A stretch of 64,000 bases of DNA from Streptomyces bottropensis ATCC 25435 (GCF_000383595.1 NZ_KB911581.1:8143519-8207518), one strand, 5' to 3'; counted from the stretch's first letter, positions 8,423-17,455 are shown. The notes: generated by a model not told the origin, from the sequence alone. Program-made: numbers and translations.

Positions 8423-9171
8423 CCCAGCAGACAGACGACGAGCGCGGCGACCGGGAGGGCGAACGCGTACGACCACTGCGCCCGGGACGCGGTCACCTCG
8501 TCGATCACGGGCATGGTCCCCGCGTACCCCCGGCTGATCATGGCCAGATGGACCCGCTCGCCCCGCTCGTACGAGCGGATGAACAGCGCCCCGGCCGTCT
8601 TGGCGAGGACCCCCCAGTGCCGCACGCCGCTCGCCTCGAACCCGCGCGACTCGCGCGCGATCCGCATCCGCCCCATCTCGTCGGTGATCACATCCCCGTA
8701 GCGGATCATGAAGGACGCGATCTGGACGAGCAGCGGCGGCAGTTTCAGGCGCTGGAGTCCGAGGAGGAGTGCGCGGAGTTCGGTGGTGGACGCGAGGAGC
8801 ACGGAGGCGGCGACGCCCAGCGTGCCCTTGGCGAGGACGTTCCAGGCACCCCACAGCCCGCTGACGCTCAGGGACATCCCGAGGACCTCGACACGCTCGC
8901 CCTGCGCCACGAACGGCATGAGCACGGCGAACGCGACGAACGGGATCTCGATCAGCAGCCGCCGGAGCAGGAACCCGGCGGGTACGCGGGCCAGGTGCGC
9001 GACCACGCCGAGCAGCACGGCGTACAGCCCGAACGCCCACATCGCCTCCCTCGGCGTCGACACCACGACGACGACGAAGGCGAAGACGGCCGCGAGCTTG
9101 GTGTGCGGGGGCAGGGCGTGCACGGGCGAGTGCGCGTGTCGGTACAGCTTGTGGGCGTGGCCGGAGCCCAT
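8410..9171 (-). CDS. cbiQ: ECF transporter transmembrane subunit (CbiQ/NikQ type)
   Basis: The 253-residue T component that couples the ATPase to the substrate-binding membrane subunit. About five hydrophobic segments are visible. The two diagnostic cytoplasmic Ala-Arg-Gly-type motifs appear as ARESRGFE and MISRGYAG, which contact the ATPase. HKLYRHAHSPVHALPPHTKL is the usual N-terminus. It begins 1 base after the cbiM stop and overlaps cbiO, so the three genes form one operon. Confidence 0.93.
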   Translation of the reverse strand: MGSGHAHKLYRHAHSPVHALPPHTKLAAVFAFVVVVVSTPREAMWAFGLYAVLLGVVAHLARVPAGFLLRRLLIEIPFVAFAVLMPFVAQGERVEVLGMSLSVSGLWGAWNVLAKGTLGVAASVLLASTTELRALLLGLQRLKLPPLLVQIASFMIRYGDVITDEMGRMRIARESRGFEASGVRHWGVLAKTAGALFIRSYERGERVHLAMISRGYAGTMPVIDEVTASRAQWSYAFALPVAALVVCLLGWSL

Positions 9172-9172
9172 G

Positions 9173-10243
9173 TCAGGCGTTCTCGCGGAGGTCCGGGACG
9201 GCGGCCGGGGAGGTGTCGTTCGTACGCCGCCTGCGCACGGCCCAGAAGATGCCGGTACCGGCGGCGACGGTGACGCCGACTCCGATCACGCCCGCGAGAC
9301 CGCCCGCGAGCCGGGCGTTGTCGAGGCCCTCGACGCCGTAGTCGGCGAGCGGGGAGCCGGCGGCGGCGTGGTCCTCGACCTTGGCGTCGATGCCCTTGTC
9401 GGCGGCGACCTTCTCCAGCCCGTCGGGGTCGGCCGACGCGTAGAAGCTGACGACACCGGCGAGGAGGAGGGAGGTGCCGAGGCCGGCGAGGAGGAGGGTG
9501 CGCGGGGAGCGGGCGGCGACGGGGGCGGGCGCGGCGGCCGGCGCGGCGGCGGGGGCGTCGACCAGTTCGCCGTCGATCCTCAGCTTCAGCGGGGCGGTCA
9601 GACCGCGGGCGCCGTGGACGAGGTCGGGCCGTACGGCGATGACGGCGCCGACCGTGGCGGCGGTGATCGCGGCCTCGCCGAGGCCGATGAGGACGTGGAC
9701 GCCGACCATGGCGGTGAGCACCGAGCCGACCGGCACGTCCGTGGTGCCGCCGATCGCGTAGACGAATGTGAAGGCGGCGGCCGCGGCGGGCACGGAGATC
9801 AGCGCGGCGACGAAGGCGGAGACGGTGATCGAGCGGCGCGTCCTCGGCAGGAGCCTGGCCAGCCCGCGGAAGACGGCGTAGGCGACGACGGACGTGACGA
9901 CCGCCATCACGCTGATGTTCACGCCGAGCGCGGTGAGGCCGCCGTCGGCGAAGAGGATGCCCTGCATCAGGAGCACCACGGACACGCACAGGATCCCTGT
10001 GTAGGGGCCCACGAGTATCGCGGCCAGGGCCCCGCCGAGCAGATGTCCACTGGTCCCGGCCGCGACCGGGAAGTTCAGCATCTGCACGGCGAAGATGAAC
10101 GCCGCGACGAGACCGGCGAGCGGCGCCGTCCGCTCGTCCAGTTCACGCCGGGCGCCGCGCAGGCTCACGGCGACCGCACCTGCGGCGACGACTCCGGCGA
10201 CCGCCGAGACGGGGGCGTTGATGAATCCGTCGGGGACGTGCAT
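9173..10243 (-). CDS. cbiM: ECF metal-binding subunit, CbiM-CbiN (NikMN) fusion
   Basis: A 356-residue substrate-binding membrane protein. The N-terminal MHVPDGF is the CbiM/NikM hallmark, in which the free N-terminus and His2 coordinate the metal. This fixes the start at ATG 10243 rather than a start 12 codons upstream. Helices fill residues 1-210. After an Ala/Pro linker (about 230-245) comes a CbiN-like unit: one membrane segment, an extracytoplasmic part beginning SADPDGLEKVAADKG, and a second segment before a basic tail. Fused MN subunits are known in nickel and cobalt ECF systems. A Nur-like site lies upstream, and I see no cobalamin riboswitch. Confidence 0.92.
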   Translation of the reverse strand: MHVPDGFINAPVSAVAGVVAAGAVAVSLRGARRELDERTAPLAGLVAAFIFAVQMLNFPVAAGTSGHLLGGALAAILVGPYTGILCVSVVLLMQGILFADGGLTALGVNISVMAVVTSVVAYAVFRGLARLLPRTRRSITVSAFVAALISVPAAAAAFTFVYAIGGTTDVPVGSVLTAMVGVHVLIGLGEAAITAATVGAVIAVRPDLVHGARGLTAPLKLRIDGELVDAPAAAPAAAPAPVAARSPRTLLLAGLGTSLLLAGVVSFYASADPDGLEKVAADKGIDAKVEDHAAAGSPLADYGVEGLDNARLAGGLAGVIGVGVTVAAGTGIFWAVRRRRTNDTSPAAVPDLRENA

Positions 10244-10357
10244 ACGCGGGCTCGCTCTCCTGGTACGGGGCCGGGCCACCGGGTGGGGACGCGCTGGCTG
10301 AGGGCTGCCTTCCGACGGGGGCCGGAGTGGCTGGAACCTTACGATGATAGAGCCCTG

Positions 10358-10374
10358 TTGCGACCCTCTTGCAA
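10358..10374 (-). promoter_or_regulatory. Nur-type operator overlapping the ECF operon promoter
   Basis: TTGCGA-N5-TTGCAA on the + strand is close to the published Nur box of Streptomyces coelicolor (tTGCaa-N5-ttGCAA). On the minus strand TTGCAA can serve as a -35 element, with TATCAT (10344-10349) as -10 after a 19-base spacer. A bound repressor would thus block transcription of the cbiM operon. This is the basis for reading the operon as nickel uptake repressed by nickel-loaded Nur. Confidence 0.65.
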
Positions 10375-10528
10375 GAGCGCCTTGGCACTGAATAGCGAAC
10401 AGCTCGCCGCGGCCGCGGGGCCTCCGGGGGCGCCGGGCGGAAAATATGCGACATTGGAGAGGCAGCGGAAGCGGTGGACAGCCGATTAACCGCTTCTGCG
10501 TGGGTCACTCAGCGTGAGGAGCAGCCCG

Positions 10529-10873
10529 ATGTCTGTCACCGTCGAGCAGTACGCCCGGGCCCATGTCGTCACGGACTCCCCCGATGACCGGGACACCGTG
10601 CCGGTCATCCTGCGCTATGACCCCGACACCGATGCCTCCGCCGTCCGCGTGCGCCTGCCCGGTCCCGACGAGTGGACCTTCCCCCGCGACCTGCTCGAAC
10701 GCGGCCTGCGCGCCCCCACCACCTCCGGTCCTGTGAGCATCTGGCCCTGCGGCCGGGTCCAGGCCGTCATGGAGTTCCACTCCGCGCAGGGGGTGGCGGT
10801 GCTGCAGTTCGACACGAAGGCCCTGATCCGCTTCCTGCGACGGACGTACACGGCCGTGCCGGTGGCGCACTGA
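10529..10873 (+). CDS. SsgA-like (SALP) sporulation and cell division regulator
   Basis: A 114-residue protein of the SsgA family, which is restricted to morphologically complex actinomycetes and controls septum placement and spore wall steps. Visible family features are VPVILRYDPDTD near residue 25, VRLPGPDEWTFPRDLLERGL in the middle, and SIWPC followed by HSAQGVAVLQFDTKAL towards the end. The ATG at 10529 has GAGGAG 7 bases upstream; an in-frame GTG lies five codons earlier. It is divergent from the ECF operon. Which SALP subgroup it belongs to is not clear. Confidence 0.9.
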   Translation: MSVTVEQYARAHVVTDSPDDRDTVPVILRYDPDTDASAVRVRLPGPDEWTFPRDLLERGLRAPTTSGPVSIWPCGRVQAVMEFHSAQGVAVLQFDTKALIRFLRRTYTAVPVAH

Positions 10874-10941
10874 GCGCGTCCGGCGCCGGCCCGGCTCCCC
10901 CGCCCGGTGAGGGACTGCCGCCCCCGTACACCCTCGCGTCA

Positions 10942-11631
10942 TTGTGGGTGGTGCGGCACGGGCAGAGCACCGCGAACGTGGCGTACGCCGAGGCCGAGCG
11001 GACCGGGTCGACCGTGCCGTTGCCGGGCCGGGGCAGGGACGTTCCGCTGTCGGAGCTGGGCCGTACGCAGGCCGGGGCGCTGGGCGGATGGCTGGCGGGG
11101 ATCACCGGGAAGGGCGGCGAGGAGGCTGCCGGCGGCGGACCGGGGCCGGATCTGGTGGCCTGTTCGCCGTACGTACGGGCCCGGCAGACCTGGGAGGCGA
11201 TGGCCGGGCACCCGCGTGTGGTCCCGCCTCCGCTCCTCGTCGACGAGCGGCTGCGCGACCGGGAGACGGGGATCTTCGAGATGCACCCGCCGGACGCGCG
11301 GCGGGCCCGCGCGCCCGAGGAGGCGGCACGGTGGGCCCTCGTCGGCGACTGGTTCTACCGTCCGCCGGGCGGGGAGGCGCTGACCGATGTGGTGCTGCGG
11401 GTGCGGGACTTCGTCCGCGAGCTGGACCGGGTCGCCCCCGGCCGGCGGGTGCTGCTGATCGCGCACGACGCGATCGCCGTCGCCGTCCGCCTCGTGTGCG
11501 CGGGCCTCGGTGCGGCGTGTCCCGACGGGCTGCCGCCCGTCCCCAACGCCTCGGTCTCGCAGTGGGAGAGCGACGGGGGACGGCTGCGGCTGACGCGGTG
11601 GGGGGACACGGCGCACCTCGATCCGGGCTGA
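10942..11631 (+). CDS. Histidine phosphatase (phosphoglycerate mutase-like)
   Basis: A cytoplasmic histidine phosphatase of about 229 residues. VVRHGQSTAN holds the phospho-accepting histidine, and LLIAHDAIAVAVRL holds the second histidine. LSELGRTQAGALGGWL and the arginine in SPYVRARQT are also conserved. The start is uncertain. There is no ATG or GTG before the motif in this frame; TTG 10942 lies just upstream of it. An alternative is CTG at 10870, which overlaps the SALP stop (CTGA), so coupling to the upstream gene is possible. The substrate is unknown. Confidence 0.82.
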   Translation: MWVVRHGQSTANVAYAEAERTGSTVPLPGRGRDVPLSELGRTQAGALGGWLAGITGKGGEEAAGGGPGPDLVACSPYVRARQTWEAMAGHPRVVPPPLLVDERLRDRETGIFEMHPPDARRARAPEEAARWALVGDWFYRPPGGEALTDVVLRVRDFVRELDRVAPGRRVLLIAHDAIAVAVRLVCAGLGAACPDGLPPVPNASVSQWESDGGRLRLTRWGDTAHLDPG

Positions 11632-11648
11632 GCGAAGGGCTCGCGGGA

Positions 11649-12527
11649 TCACACCGGGACGGTGAGGGTGGCCGTGTATCCCTGGTCGGTGCCGCCCTTC
11701 ATGGTGGCGAGCTGCTGGTCGTAGCCGTCGCTGAAGATGTTGTCGGTCTCCAGGGAGAGTCGGCCGAGGTTCTCGACGCTCGCGCCGTACCCGTCCGTCG
11801 CGTACACGGTGTCGCACACGTCCTTGGGGAAGGCGAGCTGGGAGGTGGCGGCGATGTTCTGGGCGGCGGTGGCGTCGTCCAGGCTGTCGTAGACCTCGAA
11901 GTGGACGTGCGGCCAGCGGCCCGGGTAGCAGCCGGGGAAGATCGACGTGAAGGTGACCTGGCCCTTGTCGTCGGCCTCCTGGACGCCGCGCAGGTAGTTC
12001 TCCTCGGTGACGCCGTCGGAGTAGAGGGAGTAACGGCCCTCCCGGTCGCAGTGCCACAGGTAGACCGCTGCGCCCTCCTTCGGGGTGTCGCAGCCGGAGG
12101 CCTGGTCGACGACCGTCAGCGTGATCGTCAGCGGGATGCCTTCGGCGACGCCGTCGGCCGAGCCGAAACTCTTCGCGATGTCCCGCCGGACGACACCGCT
12201 CTCCTTGAGGACGTCCGGGCCGTTCGAGCCGTCACCGGGGTAGGGGCCGGCCGTCTCGGTGGGGATGACCTCGCAGTCGGCGCCGGAGGTGCTGGAGGTG
12301 CCGGACGAGGACGAACCGGAGGAGGACGCGTCCGACGCGGAGCCGCCGCCGGAGCCGTCCGTGGAACAGGCCGCGACCAGCGGGACCATGCTCGCGCCGG
12401 CCAGCAGTCTGATCATGCGGCGGCGGGCGAACACCGGGAGGTCGTACGAGAGCCCTCTGTCGAACTCGTCCTCGTGGTCGTGCCCGTGGCCATGGCCGCC
12501 GCTGCCGTTCCTGGGTGCTGTGCTCAT
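11649..12527 (-). CDS. Secreted intradiol ring-cleavage dioxygenase, lipoprotein
   Basis: A 292-residue protein. A His-rich cytoplasmic tail (GGHGHGHDHEDE) precedes ARRRMIRLLAGASMVPLVAAC, which has a basic run, a hydrophobic core and a lipobox ending in Cys. Export is therefore likely through Tat or Sec, with lipid anchoring. A Ser/Gly linker leads to an intradiol dioxygenase domain. The iron ligands should be the Tyr in GRYSLYSDG, the Tyr in FPGCYPGRWP, and the two His in HVHFEVY. Family members cleave catechols with non-haem Fe(III). Extracellular copies in Streptomyces are thought to act on lignin- or plant-derived aromatics. It is a single gene. Confidence 0.88.
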   Translation of the reverse strand: MSTAPRNGSGGHGHGHDHEDEFDRGLSYDLPVFARRRMIRLLAGASMVPLVAACSTDGSGGGSASDASSSGSSSSGTSSTSGADCEVIPTETAGPYPGDGSNGPDVLKESGVVRRDIAKSFGSADGVAEGIPLTITLTVVDQASGCDTPKEGAAVYLWHCDREGRYSLYSDGVTEENYLRGVQEADDKGQVTFTSIFPGCYPGRWPHVHFEVYDSLDDATAAQNIAATSQLAFPKDVCDTVYATDGYGASVENLGRLSLETDNIFSDGYDQQLATMKGGTDQGYTATLTVPV

Positions 12528-12647
12528 GATGCCGAACCACGCCTTCCGAAGGTTCCCGTCATGGAATGCACGTGATGCTATGAGCGTTTCCTGTGCGCTT
12601 CCCAGCCGCCTGCCATGAGCACGTTGTCAGCCGGGCGCCGCATCCGG

Positions 12648-13004
12648 TCACCGTACGGCCCCCAGCACCACGAGCGTGAACAGCGCCGGAGGGGTCGCGA
12701 TCATCGTCGCCAGGTGGACGACCAGCGCCCGCGTCAGCCCCAGCACCGGGAACAGCACCAGCCCGCCCAGCAACCACCAGCCGTAGATCCGCCCCGCGAG
12801 CTGCCAGGCCGCGGTCTCCTCGGCCCGGGTGACCGGCTCCACGAACAGCACGCCGACGGCCACGAGAAGAAGCACGCAGCACAGAAGCACGTTGCCCGCG
12901 CCGACGCCGACCGCGACCCGCCTGTCCGCCCGCCGTATCTGCCGTATCTGCCGTATCTGCCGTGCGAGCCGGAGCGCACGGGGCGGAGGCTCCGTAGGAC
13001 TCAC
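12648..13004 (-). CDS. Small membrane protein of unknown function
   Basis: A 118-residue hypothetical protein with three or four hydrophobic segments (VLLCCVLLLVAVGVLFVE, YGWWLLGGLVLFPVLGL, then ALFTLVVLGAV). The N-terminus carries RQIRQIRQIRR, encoded by three tandem copies of a 9-base unit (CCGTATCTG on the + strand, about 12940-12966). The GTG at 13004 has GGGGAG upstream. I do not recognise a family. It is divergent from the next gene. Confidence 0.65.
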   Translation of the reverse strand: MSPTEPPPRALRLARQIRQIRQIRRADRRVAVGVGAGNVLLCCVLLLVAVGVLFVEPVTRAEETAAWQLAGRIYGWWLLGGLVLFPVLGLTRALVVHLATMIATPPALFTLVVLGAVR

Positions 13005-13112
13005 CGTCTCCCCAGCTGTCGTTCGACAAACGCGGCCCTGCCGACCGGGGTTGAGATCGAGCGCATGCCGTCGCGAGTGACCCCGGCCGTCACCGCGTGA
13101 TCAGCTTGGCGT

Positions 13113-13577
13113 GTGGAGACCATCATCGCCAGTGGCATAGCCGTACTCGGCACGCTCCTCGGCTCTGGGCTGACCCTCGCCCTCCAGCAGCGCGCCGCCG
13201 ACCGGAGTCACGAGTTGGCGCGTCGGGAGAAGTTGCGCCAGGAGCGCCTCGACGCGTACTCCGTGTACGCCGGGGCGCTGATCAACTACCGTCGGGGCCT
13301 CGTCCACCTGTGGTTCTGCGAGCACGAACAGCCGCCGCCCGACGACCCGGACGCGGTCCGGATTCGCGCGTACGACATGCGGTCGAACGCCCAGGAGGCC
13401 CTGTTCCGGGCGCAGATGCTCACGGACGACGCGGCGCTGAGCCGGAGCGCGGCGACGGTCCTCTCGGACATCACGGCACTGTCGAAGATCGCGGACCGGC
13501 CGCGGTTCGACGAGCACAGGCTGGCGACCCTGGACGGCATCACCCGCCTCATCATGACGGCCAAACAGCACCTCTGA
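13113..13577 (+). CDS. Small protein with N-terminal membrane anchor, unknown function
   Basis: A 154-residue protein with one N-terminal hydrophobic segment (ASGIAVLGTLLGSGLTLAL) followed by a charged helical region (QQRAADRSHELARREKLRQE) that could form a coiled coil. The rest is mostly helical and soluble, ending LITRLIMTAKQHL-like. The GTG at 13113 is the first start in the frame. No catalytic motif is recognised. Proteins of this layout are common hypotheticals in Streptomyces. Confidence 0.7.
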   Translation: METIIASGIAVLGTLLGSGLTLALQQRAADRSHELARREKLRQERLDAYSVYAGALINYRRGLVHLWFCEHEQPPPDDPDAVRIRAYDMRSNAQEALFRAQMLTDDAALSRSAATVLSDITALSKIADRPRFDEHRLATLDGITRLIMTAKQHL

Positions 13578-13593
13578 GGGGTCCCGGCACGGG

Positions 13594-14211
13594 TCACGCA
13601 CCGACCGTCCCGTCCACCCCCTCCCGCAGGAAGTCCGCGTGGCCGTTGTGGCGGGCGTACTCCAGCAGGACGTGGATCATGACCATCCGGAGCGAGACCT
13701 CCGCGTTCCAGCGCGGCTGGTGGCCGGCGAGGTCCAGTGACTCCGCCTCCCGTTCGATACGGCGCGAGGTCTCCACCTCCGCCTCCCACGCCCCGAACGC
13801 CTCCGCCCGCGTCGAGGCGCTCGCGTCGTACGCCGCCTGGAAGTCGATCTCCTTCGACCACACCATGGGGGCGTCGTGGTCCTCGAACACCCGGCGGAAC
13901 CAGGCGCGTTCGACCTCCGCCATGTGCCGTACGAGGCCCAGCAGCGAGAGGGCCGACGGGGGCATCGACCGGCGGCGCAGTTCCTCGTCCGTGAGGCCCG
14001 CGCACTTCATGGCGAGGGTCGCGCGGTGGTAGTCGAGGAAGGCGCGGAGCGTGGCGCGTTCCGTGCCGAGGTGAGGCGGGCCCACACGGGTGTCACGAGT
14101 CTCGTCGGTCGCGTCGATCTCGTCGGTCGCGTCGGTCGCGTCGGTCGCGTCGGTCGCGTCGGTCGCGTCGGGGGCGCCGGGGGCATGGGTCGCGTCGGTC
14201 TCTTCGGGCAT
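13594..14211 (-). CDS. DinB-fold metalloprotein (mycothiol S-transferase-like)
   Basis: A 205-residue protein. The N-terminal 40 residues are an Asp-Ala-Thr tract encoded by about five tandem copies of a 9-base unit (CGTCGGTCG, about 14121-14169). The body is a four-helix DinB/DUF664 domain: TLRAFLDYHRATLAMKCAGL, LLGLVRHMAEVERAWF with the first metal-binding His, and HVLLEYARHNGHADFLRE with the HxxxH pair. Such proteins in actinomycetes are often mycothiol-dependent transferases. The substrate is unknown. The repeat tract is unlikely to belong to the folded domain, and its length may vary between strains. Confidence 0.85.
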   Translation of the reverse strand: MPEETDATHAPGAPDATDATDATDATDATDEIDATDETRDTRVGPPHLGTERATLRAFLDYHRATLAMKCAGLTDEELRRRSMPPSALSLLGLVRHMAEVERAWFRRVFEDHDAPMVWSKEIDFQAAYDASASTRAEAFGAWEAEVETSRRIEREAESLDLAGHQPRWNAEVSLRMVMIHVLLEYARHNGHADFLREGVDGTVGA

Positions 14212-14299
14212 CCGTCATTTTCACCCCTCACGCGGAAGCCGGTGAGGGCTCCCGTCCTCACGGGCCCTCACCGGCTGTCCTGCGTGTCCGTCCCGCGTG

Positions 14300-16612
14300 T
14301 CAGGCGCGGATCAGCTCCCTGTCCTCGTCGTCCTCGGCCGAGGTCCCGGTGGCGTCGTGCGCCCGCAGCCCCTCACCCTCGACGTCGACGTTCGGCAGTG
14401 CCCGGTCGAGCCACTTCGGCAGCCACCAGGCCTTGTCGCCCAGGAGGGCGAGGACGGCCGGGACGATGGCCATGCGGACGACGAACGCGTCGAAGAAGAC
14501 GGCGATGGCGAGGCCGAAGCCGATCATCTTGATCATCGACTCGCCGGAGCCGATGAAGCCGGCGAAGACGGCCATCATGATCGCCGCGGCGGCCGCGACC
14601 ACCCGTGCGCTGTACCTGAAGCCCGTCACCACGGCCTGGTGCGCGTTCTCGCCGTGCACGTAAGCCTCGCGCATCCGGGTCACGAGGAACACCTCGTAGT
14701 CCATGGCCAGGCCGAAGACCACGCCCACCATGAAGATCGGCATCATCGACATGATCGGGCCGGTCTCCTCGACCCCGAGGAGCCCCGCCAGCCAGCCCCA
14801 CTGGAAGACCGCGACCACGGCGCCGAGCGCGGCCAGCACGCTGAGCAGGAAGCCGAGGGCCGCCTTCAGCGGAACCAGGATCGACCGGAAGATCACGATC
14901 AGCAGGAGGAAGGCCAGGCCCACCACCAGCGCGAGATAGGGGATCAGCGCGTCGGTGAGCTTCTGCGAGAAGTCGATGTTCATCGCGGTGGCGCCGGTGA
15001 CCAGCACCTTCGCGTCCGTGTCCGCCGTCACGCCGGCGCCCGCGTCACGGATGGAGTGCACCAGGTCCTCGGTCTGGGTCGAGGACGGCTTGGACTTCGG
15101 GATCACCGTGATCATCGCGGTGTCGCCGGCCTTGTTGAAGGTCGCGGGCGTCACCGTCACGACGTCGTCGAGACCCTTGATCTCGTCGGTCACCGCGGTG
15201 GCGGCCCGCTGCGGGGACGCGCTGCCCTTGGCATCGACGACGACCATCAGGGGGCCGTTGAAGCCGGGTCCGAACCCTTCCGAGAGCAGGTCGTACGCCC
15301 GGCGCTGCGTGGTGGACGTCGACTGCGAACCGTCGTCGGGCAGGCCCAGCTCCAGCCGGCCGGCCGGGAGCGCGATCACCCCTAGGCCGACGACGCCGAG
15401 CAGCAGCACGGCCACCGGACGACGGACGACGAAGCTCGCCCAGCGGGTGCCCAGGCTGGGCTTGGCCGCGACGGGCGCCGCGCCAGGCGCCTCACCGGTC
15501 TCCTCGCCGGCCTTCGCGGCGGAGACCTCGGCAGATCCCTCGGCAGATCCCTCGGTGGGCTTCTTCGCCCTGCCGCGTCCGAGCAGTCCGCCCTTCTCAC
15601 CGGCGGGCCGGACCTTGCGGCCCGCGTAGCCGAGCAGCGCCGGGACCATGGTGAGGGCGATGAGGACCGCGACGACGACCGTGCCCGCCGCCGCGAGACC
15701 CATCTTGGTCAGCATGGGCACGTTGACGACCGCGAGACCGGCCAGCGCGATCACGACCGTGAGCCCCGCGAAGACCACCGCCGAGCCGGCGGTGCCGACG
15801 GCCCGGCCGACCGCCTCCTCACGTTCCCTGCCTTCGGCCAGTTCGGACCGGTAGCGGGAGACGATGAACAGCGCGTAGTCGATACCGACCGCGAGACCGA
15901 GCATCAGGGCGAGGGTGGAGGTGGTGTCGCCGAGGTCGAGCGCGCTGGCGAGCGCGGTGATGGTGGAGACCCCGATGCCGACGCCGATGATCGCCGTCAG
16001 CAGCGGCAGCCCGGCCGCGACCAGCGAGCCCAGGGTGACGACGAGGACGACCGCGGCGAGGGCGAGACCGATGATCTCGCCGGTGACCGCCGTCTCCGGC
16101 TCGGCCTGCAGGGCGTCACCGCCCATCTCGACCGTGAGCCCGGCGGCCTGCGCCTTGTGCGCGGTGGTCTCCAGGGCCTCCTTCGAGGAGTCCTTCAGCT
16201 CCATGGCCGGGACCTTGTACGTCACCGAGGCGTAGGCGACCGTCCCGTCCTGGCTGACCGCGCGGGTGGTGAACGGGTCACTGACGGAGACGACTTCGGA
16301 GCCGTCGCCCAGCTCCCCGACCGTCTTCTCGACGGCCGCCTTGTTGGCGGCGTCGGTCATCTTCTCGCCCTCGGGCGCCTTGAAGACGACCCGGGCGGTG
16401 GCGCCGTCGGCGCTCATGCCGGGGTAGCGCTGCTCCAGCAGGTCGAAGGCCTTCTGGGCCTCGGTGCCGGGGATGGAGAAGGAGGAGGATCCGGCGGCGG
16501 GCGCGGAGGCGGCACCGACGCCCGCGAGCGTCAGCAGTGCCACCCAGATCAGGGCTACGAAATGTCGTCGCCGGAAGGCGAGTCGACCGAGTTTGTAGAG
16601 GAAAGTGGCCAC
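14300..16612 (-). CDS. MMPL-family RND exporter
   Basis: A 770-residue membrane protein with the MMPL layout. It has an N-terminal helix, a large periplasmic loop (about 40-175), and five further helices containing LGLAVGIDYALFIVSRYRSE (about 239-256). A cytoplasmic linker with charged and Ala/Pro sequence follows. The second half repeats the plan, with VVFGLAMDYEVFLVTRMRE as the matching motif. The two motifs hold the aspartates thought to carry protons. MMPL proteins export lipids or toxic compounds. The tetR-like gene upstream on the same strand probably controls it. Confidence 0.93.
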   Translation of the reverse strand: MATFLYKLGRLAFRRRHFVALIWVALLTLAGVGAASAPAAGSSSFSIPGTEAQKAFDLLEQRYPGMSADGATARVVFKAPEGEKMTDAANKAAVEKTVGELGDGSEVVSVSDPFTTRAVSQDGTVAYASVTYKVPAMELKDSSKEALETTAHKAQAAGLTVEMGGDALQAEPETAVTGEIIGLALAAVVLVVTLGSLVAAGLPLLTAIIGVGIGVSTITALASALDLGDTTSTLALMLGLAVGIDYALFIVSRYRSELAEGREREEAVGRAVGTAGSAVVFAGLTVVIALAGLAVVNVPMLTKMGLAAAGTVVVAVLIALTMVPALLGYAGRKVRPAGEKGGLLGRGRAKKPTEGSAEGSAEVSAAKAGEETGEAPGAAPVAAKPSLGTRWASFVVRRPVAVLLLGVVGLGVIALPAGRLELGLPDDGSQSTSTTQRRAYDLLSEGFGPGFNGPLMVVVDAKGSASPQRAATAVTDEIKGLDDVVTVTPATFNKAGDTAMITVIPKSKPSSTQTEDLVHSIRDAGAGVTADTDAKVLVTGATAMNIDFSQKLTDALIPYLALVVGLAFLLLIVIFRSILVPLKAALGFLLSVLAALGAVVAVFQWGWLAGLLGVEETGPIMSMMPIFMVGVVFGLAMDYEVFLVTRMREAYVHGENAHQAVVTGFRYSARVVAAAAAIMMAVFAGFIGSGESMIKMIGFGLAIAVFFDAFVVRMAIVPAVLALLGDKAWWLPKWLDRALPNVDVEGEGLRAHDATGTSAEDDEDRELIRA

Positions 16613-16761
16613 GGGGGCGGTACTCCCGTTCAGGTCGTGGACGTGCAGGAGGGCAGGACGGGTCAGCCCGTGCCGAAGGCGGGGAAGGAGAGAGGGGCAG
16701 GGCTGATCAGCCCGACGACATGAGCGGTGGCGTCAGGTACGGGTGTTCGCCGGCTACGGGA

Positions 16762-17367
16762 CTACTGGGTGGTCGACACACCGAGGGCGGGGAGGACCAC
16801 GGCGTCGATGTACGAAGCGAGGAAGCCCTGGGTCGGCGGCAGATCCTCGATCATGCCGCGCGCGACGAAGGCTCCGATGAACATGTGCAGCACGTAGTCG
16901 ATGGCCGGGTTGTCCTCACGGACCTCACCCCGGTCGACGGCACGCTGCAGCATGCGGCGGGTCTCCTCCATCTCGGGCTCGATGATCAGCTCACGGAACG
17001 CCTTCAGGAGGTCGGGATTTCCATGGATCGCCATGGCCAGGCCCCGCATGAGCGCGGAGTTCTGTTCCATGGTGCAGTCGTCCTGGGTGCCGATCATCGC
17101 GTGCATGTCACCCCGCAGGGACCCGGTGTCGACGGAGGCGATGTCGGGGCCGGGCTTGTTGGCCCGCATCGCCTTCGCCACCAGCTCGGCCTTGCCGCCC
17201 CACTGGCGGTAGAGGGTGGCCTTGCTGGACCGGGTGCGGGCGGCCACGGCGTCCATGGTGAGAGCGTCGTAGCCGACCTCCCGGAGCAGTTCGAGGACGG
17301 CCGCGTACAGCTCGGCCTCGCGCTCGGGCGTGATCCGACTGCGGCGCACCGTCGCGGTCTCAGTCAT
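16762..17367 (-). CDS. TetR-family regulator
   Basis: A 201-residue TetR repressor. The helix-turn-helix is in ALTMDAVAARTRSSKATLYRQW (about residues 36-57). The ligand domain fills the rest, with no recognised signature. The ATG at 17367 follows AAGGGGAG. It precedes the MMPL exporter gene on the same strand, and two perfect palindromes upstream look like its operators. It probably represses itself and the exporter and is released by an exported compound. Confidence 0.92.
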   Translation of the reverse strand: MTETATVRRSRITPEREAELYAAVLELLREVGYDALTMDAVAARTRSSKATLYRQWGGKAELVAKAMRANKPGPDIASVDTGSLRGDMHAMIGTQDDCTMEQNSALMRGLAMAIHGNPDLLKAFRELIIEPEMEETRRMLQRAVDRGEVREDNPAIDYVLHMFIGAFVARGMIEDLPPTQGFLASYIDAVVLPALGVSTTQ

Positions 17368-17455
17368 CGCACTCCCCTTGCTCCGGCTTCGCGTTCGGAA
17401 CGACAAGGCTACCGGCCGCACCCCTGGGGCACGGGCCGACGACCCCGTTTCCGAA

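Noticed and set aside
10244..10528. Cobalamin riboswitch upstream of the cbiM operon
   Set aside because: No B12-box or conserved core was recognised in the short leader. The Nur-like site explains regulation better.
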